Source of the DNA: Closterium sp. NIES-65
Taxonomy: Eukaryota; Streptophyta; Zygnematophyceae; Desmidiales; Closteriaceae
Assembly: GCA_948144175.1 (NCBI GenBank)
Contig: CANXME010002538.1
Location: 2,075,501 to 2,139,500 of the forward strand
Direction of reading: 5' to 3'
Length of the DNA: 64,000 nt
Positions 8,507-18,537 of this stretch are shown here, piece by piece. The notes under the pieces were generated by a model. That model was not told where the DNA came from. It was given only the letters and a program-made list of their open reading frames with translations, and ran no database searches. Positions within the stretch are counted from its first letter, which is position 1. Each line of letters begins with the position of its first letter. Made by a program: the position numbers and the translations under genes.

Positions 8507-11500
8507 CTAAGAGGAGTAGGGACCCTCTACGGCCTCCGCGTAAGAACGCGGAGTCGGGATGTCTAGTGCATCCGGGTCTTCCTCAGGGGCAAGCAGTACA
8601 GACGCGAGATGAGGTGAAGCAGCCGCTAGACACTGTAACTCCTCCTGCCTGTCCTCTAGGACGTCCGTGCCAAGAGCACACTCACCCCCGACGGACGGAG
8701 GACAGACAGACGCAGACTCAGCAACAAGACTAGCAGCGTAGTCGAGACGACAGCGAGCAGCAAAGTCAACGAGCTCAGCGACTAGAGCAGACGCAGCAGT
8801 GGACTCAAAAGAGGGGTCAGTGACGACAGTAGCAAGCAGACGCGTGACAGTAGGACTCGCAGCGCGAAGAGAGTCCGACTCAGGGTCGGCAAGCGCAGGA
8901 AGAGAGGACTCAGGAGGAGAAGGCAAAGGGGCACGCAGAGGAGCAGTGGACGGACGCAGAGACATCCGGTGCGTGCCAGGGACAGGAGGAGGACGCTGAC
9001 GCGAACTGCGACCACTAGCGCGAGCACCACGAACAGGCGACGCGGGACGAGACGCAGGCTCACGACGCTCAGCAAGACCTCCAGTAGGACCAGTGTAAGG
9101 AGAGGGAGCAGGCAGTGGAAAGGAAGGCTCCAGTAGGGACTGCGACTGGACAGGTGGTGGACCCTCTACTGAAGGAGAAAGACCAAGAACCTGCTGCAGG
9201 AGCGGAACCAAGTACGGCCGAGGCCGCGCGGCAGCTCCAGACTCAGCAGGGACAGCACCAGCACCCTCAGCTACAGCACCAGCGCCACCCACACCTCCAG
9301 CGGCAGGACCAACAGCAGCAGGCTCAGCACGAACGTCCTCAGCAGCTCCAGCTCCAGGAGGACCCGCAGGTCCAGCAGCTCCGGGACCGGCAGCACCCGC
9401 ACCCTCGACGGTCGAAGAAGCTCCAGCTCCAGCTCCAGCAGCACCTCCAGACTCAGCAGCACGCCTCCAGCGGCGAGCGAACCACTCGCGCAGCTCCTGT
9501 GGAGAGAGGGGCTCCCGGCGAGACGCAGCAGCAGGAGAAACCCCAGGCTCAGCAGCTCCAGACGCAGCACCCCCAGGCTCAGCAGCTCCCAGCTCAGCAC
9601 CCCCAGGCTCAGCAGCTCCCGACCCAGCACCCCCAGACCCAGCACCTCCAGGCACAGCACCCCCCGGCTCAGCACCCCCAGGCTCCGCACCCTCCGCAGT
9701 AGCACCCTCAGGCCCAGCACCCCCAGCAGTAGCACCCCCAGGCTCAGCACCCCCGCGCACAGCACCCCCAGAGTCAGCACCCCCAGGCTCAGCACCCGCA
9801 GCAGCACCAGAGTCACCAGTAACCTCGACCGGGTCAACGGCGTCTACCTGGGACACACCTGAGGGGGCAGGAACCTGAGGGGGGAGGGGGTCTACCGGGG
9901 GGGGAACCGGCACAAGGAAGTCCGGGGGAGGGGGGAGGGAAGGAGTGCGGTAGGGGAAGAGACGGTAGAAGGGGACTGACTCGTCGAACGTGACGTCCTG
10001 GGAGGACAGAACACGACGAGAGGAGGGGTGGTAAAACTGCCACCCTGGGGCGTCAGTGGGGAAGCCAAGGAAGACACAGGGAGCAGCACGAGGGGACAGC
10101 TTGTCCGCAGACAAGTCGCGGACAAACGCCCGAGATCCCCAGACACGGAACACAGACGCATCGCCAACCTTCCCCGTCCACGGCAAGACTGGGGACATCG
10201 CAGGCCGAGAGACCCGGGGGTGAAGGTTGAGCTGATGCGCCGCGTACCTCACCGCAAACGGCCACAGAAAATGGGGGGCAGTCGCATGCATCATGGACGT
10301 ACGAGCGACATCCATGACCATGCCAATGCGGCGCTCAGCAATCCCATTTTGCTGTGGTGAATCCGGAAGCGTGAAGGTCTGGCGGATCCCCCGTGCACGA
10401 CAGTAGTCTCGCAGAAGGTGAGAAGAGAACTCTCCGCCTCTGTCAGAGTGCAGACGCAGAACAGGAAAGTCCGAGCCGAAGCTCTTCCTGAGCTGGAGAC
10501 GAGCCTCGCGGATCCAGTCGATCAGCACCTCAGTGACCGCACCCTTGCTGCGCAAGGGGAGGACTGTGGTGTAACGCGAGTAGTCGTCAACCACCAACAG
10601 GAAGTAGCGCTCGTAACCCTGCCCACGGACGGGGGCTGGGCCCCACACATCCATGTGAAGCGTCTGCAGGGGAGCCTCTGTCGGGGGGAAGTGGGAGGAG
10701 TGAGGAGTAGCCCGGAGGCGACCCTCGACACAGGGGACACAGGAAGGTCCTGGCCCGGAGGGGAGAGGAGGGAGAGACTGGGGAAGACCATAGACAAGGA
10801 CACGGGAAGCCATGCTCCGAAGACGGGGCAAGGAGGGGTGGCCAAGACGGTGGTGCCACAGGAGAGTCTCGTGAGACAGGAGGCGACAAGAACAGGGGGC
10901 AGACTCAGGACCTAACCGGGACGCAGCAGCAAGTACCTGACCCGACGCAGCCACCTGACCAGACGCAGGGACAGGAGGAGACTCAACGGTCAGGGTGTAG
11001 AGACTCGACCCCGGCCGACGCGAGAACGTGGCCAGGTGTCGGCCTGTGCGTGCCTCCGTGTAGTGGGTCACCCGCTGACTCGCAGGAGTGAACTGGTGAA
11101 CACCCACATCCTGCAGGTCCGCTCCACTCACCAAGTTCGTAGAGAACGAGGGAAGGTACAGACCCGACAGGGTGCCCGAAGGGGCAGCCGGACACGGGAG
11201 GACAGTGGAGAAGTGAGACAGGACAGGACCCCCAGAGGGGTCAGCAAGGGAGACTGCAACCGGCCGGCTGAGCGGCGTAAGGGTAGTGCGGTCTCGAAAG
11301 AAGGAGCGAGAAGCTCCGGAGTCAAGTGTGAAAGTGAGGGAGGACGAGGACGACTCAGTACCTGAGAGCGCAGTCTCACCAGTACCTGAGAGCGCAGACG
11401 CACTGGCACCTAGAGCAGCAGCCTCACAAGCACCTAGCGCAGCAGTACCAATGCCCGGGTCGGGCTGGAAACAGCGGTAACCCTCATTCTCCTCACTATA

Positions 11501-12883
11501 ATCCACAACATACATAGCAGTAAGGATAGCATCAAAATCAAGATCAAAGATCGCTACACCAGCCCTGAGAAGCTCATCCCAGCGAGGGATCTCACTAGCC
11601 CCAGGGAACTGCTGACGCCAGGCGTCCGTCAGGCGGCCAAAGCAGCGCTGGGTGGCGTGGGCACCCCCACACTGCTCACCCGCGCGGTCGCCGGAACGAA
11701 GAACGTAGGTGCAGGGACCAGTACCCCCACCCCTCTGACGCCCAGCGTACCACTCACGAAGCTGCTGAGGCGAAGGGATGTCCCGAGAGCGCTGCTGCTG
11801 CTGCCGCTGCGAGCGCTGGCCACCACCACCGCCGCTACGCTGCTGGGTACCACTCCGACCAGATCCACCCCCTCCACCACCACTGCCTCCTCCGCTGCCG
11901 CCTCCACCGCCTCCACCTCCGCCGCCTCCACCGCCGCCGCTACCTCCACCACCACCGCTGGCACCACCACCACCGTCTCCGCCGCTGCTGCCACCACCAC
12001 CACCACCCCCGCCACTAGTCCCGCCGCCACCCCCACTCCCTCCGCCGCCACCGCCGCCACCGCCACCGCCCCCTCCAGCTCCACCCGCGCCCTTGCCCCC
12101 CTTGCCCTTGCTGGAGCGACGTCTCCCACTAGGGGCAGACGCCGCGCCGACCGACTCAAGACCAAGCAGGTCGGCAGCAGCAGCAGAGGCAACAGAGGGC
12201 AGCAAGGGGGAAGGAGAGCACCCCTCAAAGATGGGGGTGCGAGGGTCACCACGAGAAGCACCTACAGCGACGATGCTTTTCTCCGCTGCGAGGAGGGCCT
12301 TCTCGAGGAGGTCGACGGTGAGGGTGGTGGGACAGACTGCGAGAAAGTGGTCCCTGACGACTCGAAGGGAGTCAGGGAGGCGCGCGACTACGTAGTAGAG
12401 AGCGATGTACATGGGGGGGGGGTTCTTAGCGCAGAACTCAGCAGGAAGGGCGGCGCGGTAGCGAGTGTCACTAGTGCGGAGGTGCGTAATGAGGTCAGCG
12501 ACAGTGGGAAAGGCAGAGAGGTCAGGAAAGAGGTAGGGAAGCATGAGACGGCTCAGTGCAGCAGTGGCAGGGGAGGAGTAGCGCGCAACTACAGCGTCGT
12601 ACAAGGTCTGAGCACTCTTGTACTGACAGAAGTGCGCACGCTCAGAGGTAGGGAGGTGGCGACGCACAGCAAGACGTGCAGCAGCATCGCGGGTGGCCCA
12701 CTTAGAGCGGACAGCGGGATCAGCATCAGCAGCAGGAGCAGGAGAGGCGCCAGAGGTGAGATCAAAGAGAGAAAGGTCGTCAGCCCTGTCGCACTGTAAG
12801 AACAGCTGCAGGTCGTCTAACCAGACCTCAAAATCAATGGCGCGACCCTCAGCGTCAAAAGCTAGGACACTAGGGGTAGCCAT
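8507..12883 (-). CDS. M2 gag-protease-integrase-linker polyprotein
   Basis: Starts at ATG 12883 (MATPSVLAFDAEGRAIDFEV), the start conserved in E4, E5, M0 and M1. Order: gag capsid part, N-PPP-M at a C10 run (12413-12422), long poly-glycine tract (about 11850-12090), zinc-like CTYVLRSGDRAGEQCGGAH...CF (about 11638-11716), protease LDSGASRSFF (near 11310), GAG-pre-integrase, HHRLGH and CVPC, integrase residues in LHMDVWGP, LHSDRGGEFSS and SPQQNGIAERRIG, then a Gly/Ala/Glu/Pro repeat linker. It stops at TAG 8507-8509 just before RT, at a codon that is CAG in most relatives. Confidence 0.92.
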   Translation of the reverse strand: MATPSVLAFDAEGRAIDFEVWLDDLQLFLQCDRADDLSLFDLTSGASPAPAADADPAVRSKWATRDAAARLAVRRHLPTSERAHFCQYKSAQTLYDAVVARYSSPATAALSRLMLPYLFPDLSAFPTVADLITHLRTSDTRYRAALPAEFCAKNPPPMYIALYYVVARLPDSLRVVRDHFLAVCPTTLTVDLLEKALLAAEKSIVAVGASRGDPRTPIFEGCSPSPLLPSVASAAAADLLGLESVGAASAPSGRRRSSKGKGGKGAGGAGGGGGGGGGGGGGSGGGGGTSGGGGGGGGSSGGDGGGGASGGGGGSGGGGGGGGGGGGGGSGGGSGGGGGGSGRSGTQQRSGGGGGQRSQRQQQQRSRDIPSPQQLREWYAGRQRGGGTGPCTYVLRSGDRAGEQCGGAHATQRCFGRLTDAWRQQFPGASEIPRWDELLRAGVAIFDLDFDAILTAMYVVDYSEENEGYRCFQPDPGIGTAALGACEAAALGASASALSGTGETALSGTESSSSSLTFTLDSGASRSFFRDRTTLTPLSRPVAVSLADPSGGPVLSHFSTVLPCPAAPSGTLSGLYLPSFSTNLVSGADLQDVGVHQFTPASQRVTHYTEARTGRHLATFSRRPGSSLYTLTVESPPVPASGQVAASGQVLAAASRLGPESAPCSCRLLSHETLLWHHRLGHPSLPRLRSMASRVLVYGLPQSLPPLPSGPGPSCVPCVEGRLRATPHSSHFPPTEAPLQTLHMDVWGPAPVRGQGYERYFLLVVDDYSRYTTVLPLRSKGAVTEVLIDWIREARLQLRKSFGSDFPVLRLHSDRGGEFSSHLLRDYCRARGIRQTFTLPDSPQQNGIAERRIGMVMDVARTSMMHATAPHFLWPFAVRYAAHQLNLHPRVSRPAMSPVLPWTGKVGDASVFRVWGSRAFVRDLSADKLSPRAAPCVFLGFPTDAPGWQFYHPSSRRVLSSQDVTFDESVPFYRLFPYRTPSLPPPPDFLVPVPPPVDPLPPQVPAPSGVSQVDAVDPVEVTGDSGAAAGAEPGGADSGGAVRGGAEPGGATAGGAGPEGATAEGAEPGGAEPGGAVPGGAGSGGAGSGAAEPGGAELGAAEPGGAASGAAEPGVSPAAASRREPLSPQELREWFARRWRRAAESGGAAGAGAGASSTVEGAGAAGPGAAGPAGPPGAGAAEDVRAEPAAVGPAAGGVGGAGAVAEGAGAVPAESGAAARPRPYLVPLLQQVLGLSPSVEGPPPVQSQSLLEPSFPLPAPSPYTGPTGGLAERREPASRPASPVRGARASGRSSRQRPPPVPGTHRMSLRPSTAPLRAPLPSPPESSLPALADPESDSLRAASPTVTRLLATVVTDPSFESTAASALVAELVDFAARCRLDYAASLVAESASVCPPSVGGECALGTDVLEDRQEELQCLAAASPHLASVLLAPEEDPDALDIPTPRSYAEAVEGPYSS

Positions 12884-12904
12884 GGCGACGACAGCAACGC
12901 AGTG

Positions 12905-13762
12905 CAAGCAGCAGGGAAAGAGCTCGCAGTGTCAGTGGGACTGTGCTCACCAGGCAGGGCAGGTCGTGTAGGTATGCAGAAAGGCGGCTCGGGTGCTGGG
13001 CGGCTCGGCTGCTGGGCGGCTCGGGCGCAGGGCGGCTCGGCTCCCGGGCTGCTCGGCAGCTGGGCGGCTCGGGTGCAGGGCGGCTCGGCTCCCGGGCGGC
13101 TCGGCGGCAGGGCGGCTCGGGTCCCGGGCGGCTCGGCGTCGGGCGGCTCGGCTCACGGGCGGTTCGGCTGCTGAGGCGGCTCGGCCAGGAGATGCAGGGG
13201 CGGGGCCGTCAGGTGCAGCGTCGGGTTGACCGGTGCAGTGGCGGGCTGGCAGGTGCAGCGGCGGGCCGGCAGGTGCAGTGGCGGGCCGGCAGGTGCAGCG
13301 GCGGGCCGGCAGGTGCAGGCGGCGGGCCGTAGGGTGCAGTGGCGGGCCGTAGGTGCAGCAGCGAGGCCGGCAGGTGCAGCGGCGAGGCCGTCAGAGGCGG
13401 CAGGCCGCTGGGTGCAGCGGCGGGCCGGCAGGTGCAGTGGCGGGCCGGCAGGTGCAGCGGCGGGCCGTAGGGTGCAGTGGCGGGCCGGCAGGTGCAGCGG
13501 CGGGCCGGCAGGTGCAGTGGCGGGCCGGCAGGAGAGGCGGCGGAGCCGCGTCAGGGGAGGCGGCAGGGCCGCGTCAGGGGAGGCGGCGGAGCCGCGTCAG
13601 GGGAGGCGGCGGTGCCGCGTCAGGGGAGGCGGGGGAGCCGCGTCAGAGTAGGCGGCGGGGCCGCGTCAAACAGGCGGCGGGGCCGCGATCAGGAGAGGTG
13701 GCGGGGCCGCGTCTGAGGGACAGCGGGGCCGCGAGGGAAAAGGCGACTCGAAGGGGGTCGCT
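12905..13762 (-). repeat. M2 leader minisatellite
   Basis: Three repeat blocks between the second leader hairpin and gag: GGCGGCTCGG-type repeats (about 12980-13180), a roughly 20-bp unit with CGGCGGGCCGGCAGGTGCAG (about 13200-13530), and a unit with GGCGGAGCCGCGTCAGGGGA (about 13540-13730). It is not coding; long frames here come from the repeats. Confidence 0.8.
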
Positions 13763-13848
13763 AAAAAAAAAAAAAAAAGGGCGCGCCTCGGGGCGCGCTT
13801 CGGTGGGCCCTAAAAAAACGGTCCTAAGGTAGGACCCGCTCTATACCA
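13763..13848 (-). other. M2 5' leader: PBS, stem-loop, GGGCCC box, T tract, second stem-loop
   Basis: On the minus strand: PBS TGGTATAGAGCGGG (13835-13848), stem-loop GGTCCTA-CCT-TAGGACC (13820-13836), GGGCCCACC (GGGCCC 13805-13810), GC-rich stem GCGCGCC-TCGG-type loop-GGCGCGC (13781-13798), and a run of 16 T (plus-strand A run 13763-13778). Confidence 0.7.
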
Positions 13849-13977
13849 TGTGAAGTAAAGAAAACAGGAATGAAATGACTAAGGAAAGATTGGGTACAAA
13901 TACAACCCTAGAAACCCTGTACCCCATATGTGCTACCCCACTATAGCCTACAGCAACTATGTCATATAAATCTGACA
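13849..13977 (-). repeat. M2 5' LTR (129 bp)
   Basis: Directly followed on the minus strand by the PBS. Identical to 6645-6773. Confidence 0.92.
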
Positions 13978-14011
13978 TCGACCTGCTCTGATAGCAGGTC
14001 GATCCCCTTGG
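13978..14011. repeat. Right part of a 19-bp palindrome split by M2
   Basis: CCAAGGGGATCGACCTGCT, a five-base loop CTGAT, then its exact reverse complement AGCAGGTCGATCCCCTTGG (13993-14011). The outer part of the left arm lies at 6631-6644, on the other side of M2. The central bases match a PBS/leader start (CAGAGCAGGTCGA), so this looks like a foldback made at a leader end and joined to gag. Confidence 0.75.
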
Positions 14012-14463
14012 CGCAGAACTCAGCAGGAAGCGCAGCGCGGTACCGAGTGTCACTAGTGTGGAGGTGCGCAATGAGGTGAGCGAGTGTGGGAAAGGCAGCA
14101 AGGTCAAGGAAGAGGTACGGTAGCATGAGGCGGCTCAGTGCAGCAGTGGCAGGGGAGGAGTAGCGCGCAACTACAGCGTCGTACAAAGTCTGAGAACTCT
14201 TGTACTGACTAAAGTGCGCACGCTCAGAGGTAGGCAGGTGGCGACGCACAGCAAGACGTGCAGCAGCATCGCGTGTGGCCCACTGTGAGCGAACAGTGGC
14301 GTCGGCATCAGCAGTAGGGACAGGAGAGGCACAAGAGGTGAGGTCAAAGAGGGAGAGACCGTCTGCCCTATCTCACTATAGGAAAAGCTGCAGGTCATCT
14401 ACCCAGACGTCAAAGTCAATGGCCCGACCCTCAGCGTCAAAAGCGAGGACACTAGGGGTAGCC
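14012..14463 (-). pseudogene. M1 gag N-terminus, truncated
   Basis: Starts at ATG 14463 (MATPSVLAFDAEGRAIDF) and follows the E4/M2 gag through RHLPTSERAHFSQYKSSQTLYD and ALPAEFCAK, where it breaks into the palindrome. Two adjacent stops (14376-14378 TAG and 14373-14375 TGA on the minus strand) replace the QC of LFLQCDRAD. The rest of gag and all of pol are missing. Confidence 0.85.
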
Positions 14464-15384
14464 ATGACAGCAGTAGGCTAGCAGCGCGAACAGTAGGGTA
14501 AGGGCACTGCAGTGACAGAAGCGCTGCTCTTACCGGACAGGGTGGCTCGGGCGGCTCGGCAACTCGGCAACTCGGCGGCTTGGGCGGCTCAGGCGGCTCG
14601 GCGGTACGGCGGCTTGGCAACAACTGCGGTTCGGCGACTCGGCGGCTCGGGCGGCTCGTCGGTACAGCAGCTCGGCAGCAACTGCACCCGGCGGCTCGGG
14701 CGGCTTAGGTGGCGCGGCGGCTCAGGCGGATCGGGCGGCTCGGCACCAGCTCGGCTGCGCCGGCGGCTCGGTGATGACGGCGGGGTCGCGTGGGCACGCC
14801 GGCGGGGCCGGGTGGAGCGGCGGCGGGGCCGGTTGGAGCGGCGTCGGGGCCAGTAGAGGCGGCGTCGGGGCCGCAGGGGTAGGCGACGGGGCCAGTAGAG
14901 ACGGCGCCGAGGTAGGGAAGGGCGGCGCCGGGGCCGCAAGGGTAGGCGACGGGGCCAGCAGAGGTGGCGCCGAGGCAGGGAAGGGCGGCGCCGGGGCCGC
15001 AGGGGTAGGCGACGAGGCCAGCAGAGGCGGCGCCGAGGTAGGGAAGGGCGGCGCCGGGGCCACAGGGGTAGGCGACGGGGCCGATAGGGGAGGGAGGGGT
15101 CGCGAGGGCGGCTTGAAGAGGCTGCATGGGCGGCGTGAAAGGGCCGCGAGGGCGGCGCCGCGCGACGGAGCTGCGAGGGCGGCGGATCGGGGCCGCGAGG
15201 GCGGCGCGACACGGCCGCTAGGGCGGCGCGACGTGAAGGGGCCGCGAGGGCGACGCGACGAGGCCGCAAGCGCGGCGCGACGGGGCCGCTAAGGCGGCGT
15301 GTTAGGGTCGAAAGAGCGGCACGACGGGGCCGTGAGAGGGGAGCGCGACTCGGGCTGTGTAGAGCGTGCTCCGGGCAGGAAAAA
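14464..15384 (-). repeat. M1 leader minisatellite
   Basis: GC-rich repeats between gag and the PBS: GGCGGCTCGG-type units (14535-14780), a unit of about 63 bp with GGGGCCGCAGGGGTAGGCGA (14860-15090), and GGGCCGCGAGGGCGGCG-type units (15120-15300). No gene is seen. Confidence 0.8.
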
Positions 15385-15385
15385 G

Positions 15386-15434
15386 GTGGTGGGCCCTAGG
15401 AGCAGTTTCCACAGGGGAACCTGCGCTGATACCA
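15386..15434 (-). other. M1 5' leader: PBS, stem-loop, GGGCCC box
   Basis: Minus strand: PBS TGGTATCAGCGCAG (15421-15434), stem GTTCCC-CTGT-GGAAAC (15405-15420, one mismatch), and GGGCCCACCACC (GGGCCC 15391-15396), with a T run and GCCCGGAGCACGCTC just beyond. Confidence 0.65.
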
Positions 15435-15543
15435 TGTGAAAGTAAGAGGTAGAAAGTTTAGGCAAAAAGAGAGGGGTTCACTAGGAAGCAGCAGGATACA
15501 TATATGAAACCACTGCAGGCTAGAGAACAATAACATTCTGACA
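15435..15543 (-). repeat. M1 5' LTR (109 bp)
   Basis: Adjoins the PBS. Lacks 32 bp present in the 3' LTR, bounded by a CC repeat, and differs at about five other positions. Confidence 0.85.
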
Positions 15544-17684
15544 AGACTCTGTCGGAGGAAACTCGGAGGAGTGAGGGGCGGGGCGCTGCCGCCCCTCGAC
15601 GCAGGGAACGCAAGTAGGGGCAGGCCCCAAAGGGAGGGGAGAGAGGGACCGGGGGAGACGAGAGACAAGGACACGAAAGGCCATGGCTCGGAGACGAGGC
15701 CAGGAGGGGTGACCAAGGCGGTGGTGCCAGAGGAGAGTCTGGTGAGACAGGAGATGACACGAGCAGGGGGCAGACTCAGGACCAGACCTGGACGTCGCAG
15801 CAGACGCCTGACCCGACGCAACTACCTGACCAGACGCAGTAGGCTGAGGAGGACCAGTAGTCAATGTATACAGGCTCGTCCGAGCACACGTGCAATGGGT
15901 CACTCGCTGACTCGTAGGAGTGAACTGGTGAACCCCCCATCCTATAGATCTGCACCACTCACCAAGTTCGTAGAGAACGAGGGGAGGTAAAGACCTCACA
16001 GGGTGCCAGAGGGGGCCGCCGGACACGGAAAGATAGTAGAGAAGTGGGCAAGGACAGGAACCCCGGAGGGGTCTGCCAAGGAGACCGCCACGGGCCGACT
16101 AAGCGGCGTGAGTGTGGTGCGGTCTCGAAAGAAGGAGCGAGAAGCACCCGAGTCAAGGGTGAAGGTGTGGGAGACTTGAGCCGATGTGGTACCTGAGAGA
16201 GCAAACTCACCAGTACCTGGGGCAGCAGACGCACTAGCACCGAGAGCAGTAGCCTCACCAGCACCTAGAGCAGCAGCCTCACCAGCACCTCGAGCAGCAG
16301 CCTCAATGCCCGGGTCAGGCGGAACACACAGGTATACGTCACCCTCATCACTAGTAGACACATCATACATGGCAGCAAGAATAACATCATAGTCAAGATC
16401 AAAGATAGCAACCCCCGCCCTAGACAGCTCTCCCCAGCAAGGGATCTCTGTGGCGTCAAGGAACTGGTGACGCCAAGCATCCGTCAGGCGGCCGAATCAT
16501 CGCTCGGTGGAGTGCGAGCCCCCGCACTGCTCACCAGCGCGGTCGCCGGTACGGAGGACGTAGGTACAGGGACCAGTACCCCCACCGCGTTGACGCCCAG
16601 GGTACCACTCACGAAGCTACTGGGGGGACGGGGTCTCACGAGTGCGCAGCTGCAGCTGGCGCGGACCACCTCCGGAACCACTCCTCTGTGCAGAGCCGCG
16701 ACCAGCTCCACCACCGCCGCCGCCGCCTCCGCCACCTCCACCGCCTCCGCTCCCTCCGCCACCGCTGCCGCCTCCTCTCCCTCCACTGCTGCCACCGACA
16801 CCTCCACCCCCGCCACCACTCCCACCACCACCCCCAGCCCCTCCACTGCCTCCACCGCCACCTCCACCGCCCCCGCCAGCCCCTCAAGCGCCCTTGCCCC
16901 CCTTGCCCTTGCCGGTGCGGCGTCGCCCGCTAGGGGCAGCCGCAGCGCCGACCGACTCGAAGCCAACGAGGTTGGCCGCAGTTGTAGAAGCAACAGAGGG
17001 CAAGAGGGGGGAGGGGGAAGACCCCTCAAAGATGGGGGTACGAGGGTCACCACGAGAGGCTCCTACAGCGACTATGCTCTTCTCTGCTGCCAGGAGGCGT
17101 TCCTCAAGGAGGTCACCGGTGAGTGTGGTGGGGCAAAATCAGAGGAAGTGGTCCCAAACTAAGTGAAGGGAGCCAAGGAGCCGGGTGACTATGTAGTAGA
17201 GGGTGATGTACATGGGGGGAGGGTTCTTGGAACAGAACTCAGCAGGAAGCGCAGCGCAGTAGCGAGTGTCACTAGTGCGAAGGTGCGTAATGAGGTCAGC
17301 GACTGTGGGAAATGCAGCAAGGTCAGGGAACAGGTACGGGAGTATGAGGCGGCTAAGAGCAGCACTGGCAGGGGAAGAGTAGCGTGCAACTACAGCGTCG
17401 TACAAGGTCTTAGCACTCTTGTACTAACTAAAGTGCGAAGGCTCAGCGGTCGGTAAGTGGCGACGCACAGCAAGACGGGCAGCAGCATCGCGTGTGGCCC
17501 ACTGTGAGCGAACAGTGCTGTCAGCATCAGCAAGCGGGGCAGGAGAGGCACCACAGGTGAGATCGAACAAGGAGAGTCTGTCTGCCCTATCGCACTGTAG
17601 GAAAAGCTATAGGTCATCGACCCAGACCTCGAAGTCAACAGCACGACCCTCAGCATCAAAGGTAAGGACACTGGGGTTAGCCAT
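15544..17684 (-). pseudogene. M0 gag, protease and pre-integrase, broken
   Basis: Begins at ATG 17684 (MANPSVLTFDAEGRAVDFEV). Gag motifs follow E4, including NPPPMYITLYYIVTRL and a glycine tract (about 16690-16890). The zinc-like CTYV...CGG...H motif lies near 16500-16590, the protease LDSGASRSFF near 16140-16165, then HHRLGHPS and CVPCVEGRQ. At least four stops are seen, among them the one near 17610 (DDL-stop-LF) and one at the gag SQYK motif (17425-17430). About 60 bp of the pre-integrase found in copia-A are missing near 15870. Confidence 0.85.
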
Positions 17685-17699
17685 GACAGCAGTGGTCTA

Positions 17700-18470
17700 G
17701 AAGGGAGTGCTCTTACCAGTCCGGGTGGGTAGGGCCGGGGCGCGCTGGTAGGAACAGGGCTGCAATTGTGGTGGCAGCGGCTCGGCAGTGGTAGTGGTGG
17801 CTCAACGGCAGCGGCTCGGTAGTGGCGGCTCGACGGCGGCCTCGGCGGCTCGGGGGCTCGGCGGCTCTGCTGCTTGGCGGCTCGGCGGCTCGGCGGTTCG
17901 GCAGCTCGACGGCTCGGCGGCTCGGCGGTTCGGCGGCTCGGGGGCTCGGCGGTTCGGCTGCTTGGCGGCTCAGCGGCTCGGCGGTGAAGGGTCCGGGGAG
18001 GGGTCAAAAGGGGGGGCGACGGGGCCGCAAGGGGCGGCGACGGGGCCGCTAAGGGCGGCGACGAGGCCGCGAGAGGGCGGCACTGGGGCCGCGAGAGGGC
18101 GGCGACGCGGCCGCAAGAGGGTGGCACTGGGGCCGCGAGAGAGGGCGGCAACGAGGCCGCTAGGAGCGGCTGCGAGGCCGCAACAGGCGGCGACGCGGCC
18201 GCTAAGGGCGGCGGCGGGGCCGCGAACGGCGGCGACGGGGCCGCGAGAGGGCGGCGACGGGGCCGTGGAGGTGGGGCCGCAAAGGGCCGCTGAGGGCGGC
18301 GCGATGGGCCGCTCAGGGCGGCGCAACGGGCCGCTAGGGGGCGGCGATGGGGTCGCGAGGGGCCGTGAGAGGGTGGAGCCGCTAAGGGCGGCGCGACGGG
18401 TCGCTAAGGGGAGGGTGGCACACAGGGCGCGCCTCGGTCAGGGGCGACTCGATCCCAGGGCAGGAAAAAA
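17700..18470 (-). repeat. M0 leader minisatellite
   Basis: CGGCGGCTCGG-type repeats (17820-17985) and GCGGCGACGGGGCCGC-type repeats (18010-18400). No gene is seen. Confidence 0.75.
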
Positions 18471-18490
18471 AAAGAAAACCTGATTTTCAC

Positions 18491-18537
18491 TGGTGGGCCT
18501 TTGGAAAAGTTCCCACTAGGGAACCTGGTCTATACCA
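18491..18537 (-). other. M0 PBS, stem-loop and GGCCCACC box
   Basis: Minus strand: PBS TGGTATAGACC (18527-18537), then GTTCCC-TAGT-GGGAAC (18509-18524), then GGCCCACCAG, a one-base-shorter version of GGGCCCACC. A T-rich tract follows. Confidence 0.65.

Larger units (their letters stand above)
6645..13977 (-). mobile_element. Copia-M2, near-intact young Ty1/copia element
   Basis: 7.3-kb element with two LTRs that look identical over 129 bp and a perfect TCGAC TSD (6640-6644, 13978-13982). On the minus strand it holds PBS, leader with two hairpins and minisatellite, gag, protease, integrase, linker, RT, RNase H, hairpins and polypurine tract. The only break I see in the coding frame is one TAG at 8507-8509. 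It sits in the arm of a 19-bp palindrome in M1. This is the youngest element in the window. Confidence 0.95.
5157..15543 (-). mobile_element. Copia-M1, rearranged and pol-less, host of a solo LTR and of M2
   Basis: Both ends carry related LTRs (5157-5297 and 15435-15543) flanked by AGCCT and AGACT, a 5-bp TSD with one mismatch. On the minus strand from the right: 5' LTR, PBS, leader, gag N-terminus (14463 to 14012), then a foldback junction, leader-type minisatellite sequence (6644 to about 5756), an unassigned part, the end-of-element hairpin region and the 3' LTR. Protease, integrase, RT and RNase H are missing. M2 (6645-13977) and a solo LTR (6272-6398) were inserted later. Confidence 0.8.

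Noticed and set aside
11657-12799. Plus-strand frame of 380 codons rich in Ala/Thr/Pro
   Set aside because: It is the antisense shadow of the M2 gag glycine tract.
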